Part shown: positions 46,820-57,395 of the stretch, piece after piece
Position numbering within the stretch: the first letter of the stretch is position 1
Layout of the letters: each line of letters begins with the position of its first letter
Assembly: GCF_014836675.1 (NCBI RefSeq)
Contig: NZ_JACSQK010000002.1
Coordinates: 62,001-126,000 of the forward strand
Length of the DNA: 64,000 nucleotides
Direction: 5' to 3'
Origin: Comamonas avium
GTDB taxonomy: Bacteria; Pseudomonadota; Gammaproteobacteria; Burkholderiales; Burkholderiaceae_C
Translations under genes and position numbers: made by a program
Notes under the pieces: model-generated
Seen by the model: only the letters and a program-made list of their open reading frames with translations
Databases searched by the model: none
Told to the model about the DNA's origin: nothing

Positions 46820-49585
46820 TTGAACTCGCACCAACCAGTGCCAAGCATGCAGATCGCAGACCATATTCAAACGCCCGTTGCCAGCCCATCCGCCGCCCAC
46901 TCTCGCTTTTGGCAGCGTCTGCATCGTCGTTATGCCGACATGCTGGGCATATTGCCCCCGGCAGTTCCTGATCGCGTAGCGATGGAACAGGCACTGCAAG
47001 CCCTGTTACACCAAGGACTGGACTTATCTGCTGCATTGCGTGTTTTGCGGCAGCTGGTCATGGAACGGCTCATGGTGCTGGACTGTGACCGCAAGGCTGA
47101 TCTGCATGCGGTTACCAGCGCAGTCACCGTTCTGGCAGAACTGGTACTGGATCGCGCCTGCCTGCACGTGCGCCAAGAGCTGGACAGCCGCCATGGAGCG
47201 CCCACCAGCCCTGGTGGTCAACCCGTTCCCCTGTGGATTATTGGCATGGGCAAGTTTGGCGCGCGCGAGCTCAATGTCTCCAGCGACATTGACCTTATTT
47301 ATGTCTATGAGCACGAGGGGGAAACCCAAGGCCTTGCAGATGGCCGCGGCAAGATCAGCAACCATGAATACTTTGGCAAAGCCGTCAAAGCTATCTATGC
47401 ATTGATTGGTGACACCACAGAGCATGGGTTTGTCTTTCGCGTCGATCTGGCCCTGCGCCCCCACGGTAACTCGGGGCCTGCTGCGGTCAGTCTTTCATCT
47501 CTGGAAGACTACCTGCAGGTGCATGGCCGGGAGTGGGAGCGCTTTGCCTGGCTGAAAAGCCGTGTCGTAGCTCCACGCTCCGAAATTCAGGCCCCCAACG
47601 TTCAAGCCTTGCGCTCTGTGGTGTTGCCCTTTGTTTTTCGCAAATACCTCGACTACAACGTCTTTGACTCCTTGCGCACACTGCACCGCCAGATTCGCGA
47701 GCATGCCGCCCGACGCAGTGCCGGTCACCCTGAGCGTGCCAACGATGTGAAGCTGTCTCGTGGCGGCATCCGTGAAATTGAATTCACAGTCCAGCTGCTG
47801 CAAGTGGTTCGCGGCGGGCAATTTCCCGAACTGCGCTGCCGCCCTACGCTGGAGGCATTGCAACGTCTTGCGCGTGCCAACCTCATGCCGCAAGAAACCG
47901 CAGAGCAGCTTGCACAGGCCTACACCTTCCTGCGTAATGTTGAGCACCGCATTCAGTACCTCGACGATCAGCAAACCCACGTTCTGCCCACCCGTGACGA
48001 CGATCTGGAATGGATTGCGCACACCATGGATTACGCAGACACACACAGTTTTTTGCGGCAACTGGACACGCACCGCGAGCTGGTGGCCCAGGAATTTGAC
48101 ACCTTGCTCGGAGGCAACCAAACGTGCCAGTCCGGCATGTGCAATGGCCCGCGCACCGTCAGCGGCGCCTCTAGCGCACCCGATCTGGAAAGCCTGATTG
48201 AGCAGCTGCCGCCTCTCATGGCGCAGCGCTTACTTGAATGGCGTGAAAACCCCAAAGTGCGAGGCCTGCGCGATGAAGCCCGGGCACGCCTGTTTCGTCT
48301 GGTGCAGCAAGCAGCACAGCGGGTGAGCCAGGGCTCACTGGAAGAGACCAACGCCATCCGCTTCATCGCCTGGCTGGAGCCCCTGCTGCGCCGCGAAAGC
48401 TATCTGGCACTTTTACTGGAGCGGCCCTCGGTTCTTGAGCGGTTGCTGCACCTTTTAGGTGCAGCCAAATGGCCTGCCCGCTATTTACAGCAACACCCCG
48501 GAGTCATCGACGAGCTGGCCAGCGACCAGCTTTTTACAGAGCGCTTTAACGCCACTGATTTTGAGCAGGAGATGGCCTTGCGCCTGGCCGCTTTGGAGAG
48601 CACGGGTGAAGACGATGACGAGAACCTGCTGAACCTGCTGCGCCGAGCGCAGCATGCAGAGACATTCCGTACTCTGGCACGCGATGTAGAAGGGTTCATT
48701 ACGGTCGAGCAGGTCGCTGATGACTTGAGTGCACTGGCGGACAGCGTGCTGCGCGTTACAGCGCAGTGGTGCTGGAAACGCCTCAAGCAGCGCCACCGCG
48801 AAGATCCGCTCTTTGGCATCATCGGCTACGGCAAGCTCGGAGGCAAAGAGCTGGGCTATGGCAGTGATCTGGACATTGTGTTCATCTTTGATGACGACGA
48901 TGAGAACGCCCCGGAGATTTACACCGCATGGGTGCGCAAGCTCATCAACTGGCTCACCGTCAAAACCGGCGAAGGCGATTTGTATGAAATCGACACCGCC
49001 CTACGCCCCAACGGCAACTCTGGCTTGCTTGTCACCAGCTTTAAATCCTACGCGGACTACCAGCAGCAGCGCGGCAGCAATACCGCGTGGACGTGGGAGC
49101 ACCAAGCCATGACGCGTGCGCGGTTTGTGGTGGGCAATGCAGATTTGGGCAAGCGCTTCGACAGCGTGCGCGAAGCGGTCATCTCAGCACCCCGCGATGC
49201 GCAGTCGCTCAAGGCCGAAATCGTGAGCATGCGAGAAAGGGTGCGCAGTGCACACCCCGTGCGTGGCGAACTTTTTGATGTCAAACACAGCCGCGGAGGC
49301 ATGGTTGATGCAGAGTTCGCTGTGCAGTTTCTGGTGCTGTCGCAATCTGCACAGAATCCAGAGCTGCTGGGCAATGTCGGTAACATTGCCTTGCTGCAGC
49401 GTGCAGAAGCAGCAGGGCTGCTGCCGGCCCAGATCGGGCAGGCCGCCGCCACGGCTTATCGCGAGTTGCGCCGTATTCAGCACAAGTCTCGGCTGGATGA
49501 GGGCAATGGACTGGTGGTGGCCTCCTCGATTGCCGCCCACCGCGATGCGGTTTTGGCCTTGTGGGAAGCTGTGTTTTCTGACTGA
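46820..49585 (+). CDS. glnE: Bifunctional glutamine-synthetase adenylyltransferase/adenylyl-removing enzyme
   Basis: A 921-residue GlnE. It has two nucleotidyltransferase domains. The first (residues about 139-165) reads IIGMGKFGARELNVSSDIDL and removes AMP by phosphorolysis. The second (about 667-692) reads IIGYGKLGGKELGYGSDLDI and adds AMP. Each has the GSD-x-D catalytic pair. Each is followed by its helical domain, with KLSRGGIREIEFTVQ and KHSRGGMVDAEFAVQ. The start at TTG 46820 has GAAGG close upstream; ATG 46847 is an alternative. It is a single gene, divergent from yhdP. Confidence 0.97.
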   Translation: MNSHQPVPSMQIADHIQTPVASPSAAHSRFWQRLHRRYADMLGILPPAVPDRVAMEQALQALLHQGLDLSAALRVLRQLVMERLMVLDCDRKADLHAVTSAVTVLAELVLDRACLHVRQELDSRHGAPTSPGGQPVPLWIIGMGKFGARELNVSSDIDLIYVYEHEGETQGLADGRGKISNHEYFGKAVKAIYALIGDTTEHGFVFRVDLALRPHGNSGPAAVSLSSLEDYLQVHGREWERFAWLKSRVVAPRSEIQAPNVQALRSVVLPFVFRKYLDYNVFDSLRTLHRQIREHAARRSAGHPERANDVKLSRGGIREIEFTVQLLQVVRGGQFPELRCRPTLEALQRLARANLMPQETAEQLAQAYTFLRNVEHRIQYLDDQQTHVLPTRDDDLEWIAHTMDYADTHSFLRQLDTHRELVAQEFDTLLGGNQTCQSGMCNGPRTVSGASSAPDLESLIEQLPPLMAQRLLEWRENPKVRGLRDEARARLFRLVQQAAQRVSQGSLEETNAIRFIAWLEPLLRRESYLALLLERPSVLERLLHLLGAAKWPARYLQQHPGVIDELASDQLFTERFNATDFEQEMALRLAALESTGEDDDENLLNLLRRAQHAETFRTLARDVEGFITVEQVADDLSALADSVLRVTAQWCWKRLKQRHREDPLFGIIGYGKLGGKELGYGSDLDIVFIFDDDDENAPEIYTAWVRKLINWLTVKTGEGDLYEIDTALRPNGNSGLLVTSFKSYADYQQQRGSNTAWTWEHQAMTRARFVVGNADLGKRFDSVREAVISAPRDAQSLKAEIVSMRERVRSAHPVRGELFDVKHSRGGMVDAEFAVQFLVLSQSAQNPELLGNVGNIALLQRAEAAGLLPAQIGQAAATAYRELRRIQHKSRLDEGNGLVVASSIAAHRDAVLALWEAVFSD

Positions 49586-49674
49586 CCGACCGATACGCCT
49601 AAGGGCCCTGGGGCTGGATGGTGGTCGAGCCGCATTCAAAATGTAAAAATGTGTTCAACCGCGCTTGAATTGCA

Positions 49675-50874
49675 ATGAAACTCGTTGAACTAAATCTTTC
49701 GACCATCTCCTTTGGCCAGCCTATCCCCTTCGCCCTGCGCGGGGTCGGAGGCAGCTTGCTAGCGAACAAAGGTTTTGTCATTCGCTCGGCAGACGATTTG
49801 CGCGTCTTGCTCGCCCGAGGCCAGACGCTGTACGTGGATACGGATGAATCGGGCGAAAGCTACCGTGCCTTCTTGGCGCAGCTGCAATCTTTGCTGCTGT
49901 CCGACAAGCCGCTGAACAAAATCACCAGCATGACCATGCAATCGGCTGCGGCAGCAGTGGAAGTGCCCCAGGACATGGGCCCTCCTGCCTGGCGCGAGTG
50001 GCAACTGGGTCTTACGCAGCTCTTGCGCAACCCGGACAACAGTGATTTCGCTTCGCGTTTTGAAGACCTGTTTTCTGCGCTCAACAATTACCTGCTCAAA
50101 AACCCCGATGGGGCATTGCTCGCGCTGATGCAGATGTCGGCCGAAGAAACGCGCTACTACAGCGCTACCCATGCCATGCTGGTCAGCGTGATCTGCATGA
50201 CCGTTGCACGTGAGACCCTGCGCTGGCCAGAAAACCGCATCTTGCCTCTGGGGCGTGCCGCGCTGAGCATGAACATGGGCATGGCACGGCTGCAGGACGA
50301 CCTTGCTCAGCAATCCACGCCGCTGACCCCTCAGCAGGCACAGGAGGTTGACCAGCATTCCGATGCCTCCGTCAGTATCTTGCGAGCCATGGGCATTACA
50401 GACCCTCTGTGGCTGGACGCCGTCAAGACCCACCACCACCGCGCACCGGGCAAACTGGCAGAAAAAACCCTGGGCCAGCAAATGGCACGTCTGATTCAGC
50501 GCGCCGACATCTTTGGTGCCCGCATCGCCCCCCGTGCCAACCGCGAGCCCATGTCTGTCACCTCTGCCATGCAGGCCAGCTACTACGACGAGACCAAGTC
50601 GATGGACGAAGCAGGCGCCGCGCTGGTCAAGGCACTGGGCATTTACCCGCCCGGTGCCTGGGTCAAGCTGGCCAGCGAGGAAGTCGGGGTAGTCATCCGC
50701 CGTGGAGCTTCGGCCTCGGCGCCCCGCGTTGCCGTGCTGCTGAACCGTTCTGGCATGCCGACTGGCGAACCCATACCCCGGGACACCGCCCAGCCAGCCT
50801 GGAAAATTGTCAGTCCAGTCGCACACAAAGAAGTGCGCGTTCGCCTACCACTGGAGAAATTGCTGGCCCTATGA
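49675..50874 (+). CDS. Degenerate HD-GYP-like protein
   Basis: A 399-residue protein. The N-terminal 70 residues (LANKGFVIRSADDLRVLLAR and LYVDTDESG) resemble the DUF3391-like leader of HD-GYP phosphodiesterases. The core keeps several expected metal ligands: His166 in ATHAML, His228 in DQHSDAS, His253-255 in KTHHHRAP and Asp278 in IQRADIFGARI. The signature HD pair is replaced by Met-Asn (residues 199-200, in ALSMNMGMA), and the GYP segment is missing. Cyclic-di-GMP hydrolysis is therefore doubtful; a binding or structural role is more likely. It follows glnE by 89 bases and stands alone. Confidence 0.72.
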   Translation: MKLVELNLSTISFGQPIPFALRGVGGSLLANKGFVIRSADDLRVLLARGQTLYVDTDESGESYRAFLAQLQSLLLSDKPLNKITSMTMQSAAAAVEVPQDMGPPAWREWQLGLTQLLRNPDNSDFASRFEDLFSALNNYLLKNPDGALLALMQMSAEETRYYSATHAMLVSVICMTVARETLRWPENRILPLGRAALSMNMGMARLQDDLAQQSTPLTPQQAQEVDQHSDASVSILRAMGITDPLWLDAVKTHHHRAPGKLAEKTLGQQMARLIQRADIFGARIAPRANREPMSVTSAMQASYYDETKSMDEAGAALVKALGIYPPGAWVKLASEEVGVVIRRGASASAPRVAVLLNRSGMPTGEPIPRDTAQPAWKIVSPVAHKEVRVRLPLEKLLAL

Positions 50875-52563
<1,689 letters not shown>

Positions 52564-52606
52564 ACCACGTAAACCATAGCGACCAACGCTTACACAGTAA
52601 GCGTTT
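52564..52606. repeat. Intergenic palindromic repeat, short form (copy E)
   Basis: AACGCTTAC (52585-52593) and GTAAGCGTT (52597-52605) form a perfect nine-base stem. The CGCTTA element recalls the arms of copies B and C, but the relation is less certain than between A, B and D. Confidence 0.45.
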
Positions 52607-52616
52607 AAGCATCAAA

Positions 52617-52662
52617 GAGCTGCCAAAGCGAGGACACACCAGCGCTGGCAGCTCTTGTTTTT
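52617..52662 (+). terminator. Terminator after purB
   Basis: GAGCTGCCA and TGGCAGCTC pair perfectly across a 20-base loop, followed by TTGTTTTTATAT. Confidence 0.78.
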
Positions 52663-52701
52663 ATATATTTTCAAACAGGACTGCCTCCGGGCAGCGTGCC
52701 C

Positions 52702-53262
52702 ATGGCGATCAAGTCCACCATTTTCAAAGTCAACCTGCAGATTGCAGACATTGACCACGGCTACTACGGCGACCACAACATGACGCTGGCACGCCACCCC
52801 AGCGAAACCGATGACCGCATGATGGTGCGCCTGGTGGCTCTGGCACTGAACGCCTGGCAGCTGCAAGCCCTGTGCAATGGCGACGGCACGCTCTCTTTCG
52901 GCGTGGGCCTGAGCGATCCGGACGATCCAGATGTGCACATCACCGACTACACCGGCCAGAAACGCCTGTGGATTGAAGTCGGCCAGCCCGAAGAAAAGCC
53001 GATTGCCAAGGCCTGCAACAAATCTGACCACGTGCTGGTCTACCCCTTCAACCATGCCGCCAACATCTGGTGGAAGGGCCTGGAAGGCAAGGTCAACCGC
53101 CAAAGCAAGCTGCAAGTGCTCTACATCGACTCCGAAGTCGCCCAGCAGCTGGGCAGCCTGGCCGAGCGCAGCATGCAGCTGCAAGCCACCATTCAGGAAG
53201 GCCAGCTCACCTTGTCCAGCGACAAGGGCAGCGTGGTGGTCGAGCCCATTCGCTGGAAATAA
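52702..53262 (+). CDS. yaeQ: YaeQ-family protein
   Basis: A 186-residue YaeQ. It has KSTIFKVNLQIADIDHGYYG at the start, HPSETDDRMMVRLVALAL, and the PD-(D/E)XK-type core: LSDPDDPDVHITDYTGQKRL then WIEVGQPEEKPIAKACNKSD. The family has a nuclease-like fold, but its substrate is unknown; in E. coli it was linked to suppressing loss of RfaH. ATG 52702 is preferred over GTG 52696. It lies 73 bases before pgk and may be co-transcribed with it. Confidence 0.93.
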   Translation: MAIKSTIFKVNLQIADIDHGYYGDHNMTLARHPSETDDRMMVRLVALALNAWQLQALCNGDGTLSFGVGLSDPDDPDVHITDYTGQKRLWIEVGQPEEKPIAKACNKSDHVLVYPFNHAANIWWKGLEGKVNRQSKLQVLYIDSEVAQQLGSLAERSMQLQATIQEGQLTLSSDKGSVVVEPIRWK

Positions 53263-53335
53263 GCGCAGGCAAAGTTGCGCCCCCTACAATGCGGCGCAGT
53301 TTTCACACTTCTATAAGACTTGACGGTTTGACGCC

Positions 53336-54529
53336 ATGAACATCATTCGCTTTTCTGATCTGTGCGCCCAGGGCAAAGTCCAAGGCCAACGCGTTTTCAT
53401 CCGTGCGGATCTGAACGTACCTTTGAGCGACTCCGGTGAAATCACCGAAGACACGCGCGTGCGCGCCTCGGTGCCTGCCATTGAGATGGCACTGAAGGCG
53501 GGTGCTGCCGTGATGGTGACCAGCCACCTGGGCCGCCCCACCGAAGGCGAATTCAAGCCAGCCGACTCACTGGCTGCTGTGGCGCAGCGCCTGTCTGAGC
53601 TGCTGGGCCGCGAAGTGCCGCTGGTTGCCAACTGGGTGGACGGCGTGCAGGTAGCCCCCGGCCAGGTGGTGCTGCTGGAGAACTGCCGCGTGAACGTGGG
53701 CGAAAAGAAGAACAAGCCCGAGCTGGCCCAGAAAATGGCCAAACTGTGCGACATCTTCGTCAACGATGCCTTTGGCACGGCCCACCGCGCAGAAGGCACC
53801 ACCTACGGGATTGCCGAGTACGCACCCATTGCCTGCGCAGGCCCGCTGCTGTCGGCCGAAATTGATGCCCTGAACAAGGCACTGGCTGCACCTGCACGCC
53901 CTCTGGCCGCTATCGTGGCTGGCTCCAAGGTGTCAACCAAGCTGACCATCCTCAAGTCGCTGGCCGACAAGGTAGACCAGCTCATCGTCGGTGGCGGCAT
54001 TGCCAACACCTTCATGCTGGCTGCCGGCCTGAAGATCGGCAAAAGTCTGGCCGAGCCCGATCTGGTGGCCGATGCCAAGGCCGTGATCGACGCCATGGCC
54101 GCCCGTGGTGCTGATGTACCCGTGCCCACCGATGTGGTCACCGCCAAGACGTTTTCTGCCGATGCTGTCGCTACGGTCAAGAAGGCCACCGAGGTGCAAG
54201 ACGACGACCTGATTTTGGACATCGGCCCCGAGACCGCTGCCAAGCTGGCAGCCCAGCTCAAGAAGGCCGGCACCATCGTCTGGAACGGCCCCGTGGGCGT
54301 GTTCGAGTTTGCCCAGTTTGAAAACGGCACCAAGGTCATCGCTCAGGCGATTGCCGAGTCTCCCGCCTTCAGCATTGCCGGTGGTGGTGACACGCTGGCC
54401 GCCATTGCCAAGTACGGCATTGAAGACAAGGTGGGCTATATCTCTACCGGCGGCGGTGCATTCCTGGAAGTGCTCGAAGGCAAGACCCTGCCCGCATTTG
54501 AAATTTTGCAAAAACGCGCCAACGGCTAA
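53336..54529 (+). CDS. pgk: Phosphoglycerate kinase
   Basis: A 397-residue kinase that makes ATP from 1,3-bisphosphoglycerate in glycolysis. The substrate-binding start is [20 protein letters not shown], then [15 protein letters not shown]. The hinge and nucleotide domain have [30 protein letters not shown] and [14 protein letters not shown], ending with [20 protein letters not shown]. The length is normal. It has no good ribosome site and follows yaeQ closely. Confidence 0.98.
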   Translation: MNIIRFSDLCAQGKVQGQRVFIRADLNVPLSDSGEITEDTRVRASVPAIEMALKAGAAVMVTSHLGRPTEGEFKPADSLAAVAQRLSELLGREVPLVANWVDGVQVAPGQVVLLENCRVNVGEKKNKPELAQKMAKLCDIFVNDAFGTAHRAEGTTYGIAEYAPIACAGPLLSAEIDALNKALAAPARPLAAIVAGSKVSTKLTILKSLADKVDQLIVGGGIANTFMLAAGLKIGKSLAEPDLVADAKAVIDAMAARGADVPVPTDVVTAKTFSADAVATVKKATEVQDDDLILDIGPETAAKLAAQLKKAGTIVWNGPVGVFEFAQFENGTKVIAQAIAESPAFSIAGGGDTLAAIAKYGIEDKVGYISTGGGAFLEVLEGKTLPAFEILQKRANG

Positions 54530-54567
54530 GTGGTGCAGGGCCTGAGGCTGATGAACATCAGCCAAAG

Positions 54568-54605
54568 TAGCCTCTAGCGCTTGCACACCAATCGCTAGCA
54601 GCTAT
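54568..54605. repeat. Intergenic palindromic repeat, short form (copy F)
   Basis: TAGCCTCTAGCGCTTG and the opposing ATCGCTAGCAGCTA pair imperfectly around ten bases, next to an A-run. The elements resemble the arms of copies A to C. Just before it, GGCTGATG and CATCAGCC (54546-54563) form another perfect hairpin. Confidence 0.5.
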
Positions 54606-54642
54606 AAAAAAAGCCAGCAGTTCATACTGCTGGCTTTTTTTG
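54606..54642. terminator. Bidirectional terminator between pgk and exoD-like gene
   Basis: AAAGCCAGCAG and CTGCTGGCTTT pair perfectly around six bases, with seven A before and seven T after. Confidence 0.9.
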
Positions 54643-54661
54643 TATGCAGCACTTTGCGGCA

Positions 54662-55255
54662 TCAACCAAACAGGTAGGTGCCACCCGTCCACGCCAGATA
54701 GCCCAGCACGCTGAAATACACCACGCTCAGCACCAGCCCCAGATAACCGAGGATGACAAACAGCCCATCGCGCTGCAGCAGCCCCACCGTCAGCAGCAAG
54801 ATGCCCACGGCAGGGGCCGTGTTGGAAAACGGAATTGGCCCCAGAGGTGCCATCAGCAGCACGCCACCAAACACCACCGCTGCACAGTTCAGGCGCAGCA
54901 GGGTGCCCGAGGTCAGCCCCAGCCAGCGTGGCTGCACCCAGCGGTCAATCTTGCTGACCACGCCCACGCCCTTGCGCAAAACGGGAACGAGCTTTTTAGC
55001 ATCCAGTGGCTTGTTCAATATGCGCTGCGGCAGCCACGGCAGCCGGTTCAGAAACAGCGCCGCGGCCAGCAAGACAATCGCCGCACCAAACACCGTAGAC
55101 ACCCCGGGGATGGACACAGGAATCAGAAACGGCAAGGTGGCCAGCGCACAAATGAGCAGCATGCCTTGGCGGCCACTGCGCTCCAGCAGCTCTTTCAAGG
55201 TGATGGTGTCGCCATGGATGTCGTCGATCAGTGAGGTGAGCAGGTGGCTCAGCAT
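54662..55255 (-). CDS. ExoD-family membrane protein
   Basis: A 197-residue membrane protein. The cytoplasmic start ITLKELLERSGRQGMLLICA followed by the helix pair FLIPVSIPGVSTVFGAAIVL is the ExoD signature. The helices DRWVQPRWLGLTSG and MAPLGPIPFSNTAPAVGILL follow. ExoD was found through exopolysaccharide synthesis and alkali tolerance in Sinorhizobium; its molecular role is not known. It is a single gene, with the EamA gene upstream on the same strand. Confidence 0.88.
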   Translation of the reverse strand: MLSHLLTSLIDDIHGDTITLKELLERSGRQGMLLICALATLPFLIPVSIPGVSTVFGAAIVLLAAALFLNRLPWLPQRILNKPLDAKKLVPVLRKGVGVVSKIDRWVQPRWLGLTSGTLLRLNCAAVVFGGVLLMAPLGPIPFSNTAPAVGILLLTVGLLQRDGLFVILGYLGLVLSVVYFSVLGYLAWTGGTYLFG

Positions 55256-55330
55256 GGTGCGTGTGCACGCCGCAAACAGCGTGAAAAACTAAAAATCATC
55301 TGAGTGTCATCTGCTGCAAAAGTTGCAGTC

Positions 55331-56215
55331 TCAGGCGCTTTTGCGCTGGGGCCACAGCACCGAAGCAATCGCCAGCACCATCAGGCACACAGCCGTCCAG
55401 TCTTGCCAGTGCAGCACCTCGCCCAGCCAGATCGCCCCGCTGAACACCCCCAGAACGGGAATGAACATCACGCTCAGGGTAGAGGCCACAGGCGGAAGGC
55501 TGCGCGCCAGCACAAACCAGACCACTTGTGCAAAGCCCACCACCAGCAAGCCATTGAACAAAATGGTGTTCACCGCCACGCTGTCAGGCATATGCCACAA
55601 GTGCTGCTCCAGCGTGATTGCTGCCAGCGAGAGCACGATGGCGGTGATCAGCATCATCCAAAAAGCCATGGTCAGCACCGGCACAGGCATGGCGGCACGG
55701 CGCATCATTTGTGTACCCATGGCCCAGCACAAGGCGGCAAACAAGATCATGAGTGCGCCGGTGGGCCGGCTGCCCAGCGCACCAAACTCATGCCACAGCA
55801 GCAGCAAAACGCCCAGAAAAGCGGCCCCTACGCCACACCAGGCGCGGGCCACCAGTCGGTCGCGGTACACCAAACCGCCAATAACTGCTGAAAAAATAGG
55901 CATGGTGTAGCCCAGGATGGCCGCACGCCCGCTGGAGACCATGGGCATGGCCACAATCACCAGACAGTGCCAGATCACCATGTTGAAAAACGTGAGCTTG
56001 GCCATAGTGCCCCAGTGCTCGCGTGCGATGAACAAAGGCTGCTTTTGCAGCAGCAGCACGCAAGAGACCACGCCCAGCCCTATCCACATGGAAAGCGCCC
56101 GGAAGCTCAGCGGCGGAAAGTGCATGACTCCCAGCTTCATGATGGGCCAGTTCACCCCCCAAATCAGCGTTAGGAGCACCAGAAGAATCAGTTGTCGGGG
56201 GGTAAAGGAAGGCAT
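55331..56215 (-). CDS. EamA-family (DMT) transporter
   Basis: A 294-residue transporter with ten helices in two EamA repeats. The first starts [20 protein letters not shown], and the second half ends with [20 protein letters not shown], both typical of the family. The substrate could be an amino acid or metabolite, which sequence does not show. ATG 56215 is preceded by AAAGGAA on the minus strand side. It is divergent from pyrF across only 39 bases. Confidence 0.85.
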   Translation of the reverse strand: MPSFTPRQLILLVLLTLIWGVNWPIMKLGVMHFPPLSFRALSMWIGLGVVSCVLLLQKQPLFIAREHWGTMAKLTFFNMVIWHCLVIVAMPMVSSGRAAILGYTMPIFSAVIGGLVYRDRLVARAWCGVGAAFLGVLLLLWHEFGALGSRPTGALMILFAALCWAMGTQMMRRAAMPVPVLTMAFWMMLITAIVLSLAAITLEQHLWHMPDSVAVNTILFNGLLVVGFAQVVWFVLARSLPPVASTLSVMFIPVLGVFSGAIWLGEVLHWQDWTAVCLMVLAIASVLWPQRKSA

Positions 56216-56254
56216 AGGGTTGTAGATTGTGCCTGCCACCTACAATTGCTGCTC

Positions 56255-57085
56255 ATGACTTTTCTCGACATGCTGCGCGACGCGTCCACGCGCAACAACT
56301 CCATGCTCTGCGTGGGGCTGGACCCAGAACCTTCCAAGTTCCCTGCAGCCATGCGTGGCGATGCTTCCAAGATCTACGACTTCTGCGCTGCCATTGTCGA
56401 TGCCACTGCCGATCTGGTGAACTCTTTCAAGCCTCAGATCGCCTACTTCGCTGCGCACCGCGCTGAAGACCAGCTGGAAAAACTGATGGAGCACATGCGC
56501 CGTGTCGCGCCCCACGTGCCCGTCATTTTGGATGCCAAGCGTGGTGACATTGGCTCCACCGCTGAGCAGTACGCCAAGGAAGCCTTTGAACGCTACGGTG
56601 CCGATGCCGTGACGCTCTCGCCGTTCATGGGCTTTGACTCCATCACGCCCTATCTGAAGTACGAAGGCAAAGGCGCTTTCCTGCTGTGCCGCACCTCCAA
56701 CCCCGGTGGTGACGACCTGCAGGCGCAGCATCTGGCCGATCTGCCTGGCCAGCCAGCCATGTTCGAACACGTGGCCAAACTGGCGCAAGGCCCCTGGAAC
56801 ACCAACGGCCAGCTCGGTCTGGTGGTAGGTGCCACACGCCCCCATGAAATTGAGCGTGTGCGTGCAGTGGCTCCGTCGCTGCCGCTGCTGATTCCCGGTG
56901 TGGGCGCACAGGGTGGTGACGCCGTTGCCACCGTGAAGGCTGCGCGCATGGGTGGTGGCCCCATCATCATCAACTCCTCTCGCGCCGTTCTGTATGCCTC
57001 GCAAGGTGCAGACTTTGCAGCCGCTGCGCGCCAAGCAGCCATGGATACCCGTGACACGCTCAATCGCGCCGCACAAATCGCCTGA
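56255..57085 (+). CDS. pyrF: Orotidine 5'-phosphate decarboxylase, type 2
   Basis: A 276-residue OMP decarboxylase of the longer type 2 subfamily, making UMP. The catalytic loop is [17 protein letters not shown] with the Asp-Lys-Asp array, preceded by [12 protein letters not shown] and followed by [25 protein letters not shown], and [10 protein letters not shown] for phosphate binding. ATG 56255 is the family start; the open frame to 56192 overlaps the EamA gene. No clear ribosome site. Confidence 0.96.
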   Translation: MTFLDMLRDASTRNNSMLCVGLDPEPSKFPAAMRGDASKIYDFCAAIVDATADLVNSFKPQIAYFAAHRAEDQLEKLMEHMRRVAPHVPVILDAKRGDIGSTAEQYAKEAFERYGADAVTLSPFMGFDSITPYLKYEGKGAFLLCRTSNPGGDDLQAQHLADLPGQPAMFEHVAKLAQGPWNTNGQLGLVVGATRPHEIERVRAVAPSLPLLIPGVGAQGGDAVATVKAARMGGGPIIINSSRAVLYASQGADFAAAARQAAMDTRDTLNRAAQIA

Positions 57086-57115
57086 GCACCAGACACACAC
57101 TTTCACCACACACCC

Positions 57116-57146
57116 GCCCACATTGCGCAAGCCATGTGGGCTTTTT
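57116..57146 (+). terminator. Terminator after pyrF
   Basis: GCCCACAT and ATGTGGGC pair perfectly around ten bases, followed by five T. Confidence 0.85.
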
Positions 57147-57170
57147 CATGCGCCACCCATCCTCCCGTGA

Positions 57171-57184
57171 TTGATACCTATCAA
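57171..57184. promoter_or_regulatory. Consensus FNR/ANR-type box
   Basis: TTGAT, four bases, ATCAA is an exact match to the FNR/ANR consensus. It lies 212 bases before fadD and 24 bases after the pyrF terminator, in noncoding DNA. Confidence 0.6.
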
Positions 57185-57395
57185 AGCGCAACGCCAAAAA
57201 ACGCACTGCCGTTCGTTTTTTAGCAAAACAGATACTCGTATCACTAAAAACCTAGGGTTTGCACAGAGACGTGCCTTTTCTCCCTCCCTCCACAATTCTG
57301 GCAAAGGGCCTAGACCCTGGGCATGGGGGAGGTGCCATCCGTCGCCATGTCTGTCAATTTCCGATTAACAACGACAATTGAACGGAGACAACAGC

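Larger units (their letters stand above)
57086..57395 (+). other. pyrF-fadD intergenic region
   Basis: There is no gene in these 310 bases. It holds the pyrF terminator at 57116, the FNR-type box at 57171, and a twelve-base element GATAC-TC-GTATC at 57231-57242. TTTTTTAGCAAAACAGATACTC lies between, but I could not assign a promoter. No DNA matching known FadR or PsrA sites was seen. Confidence 0.55.
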
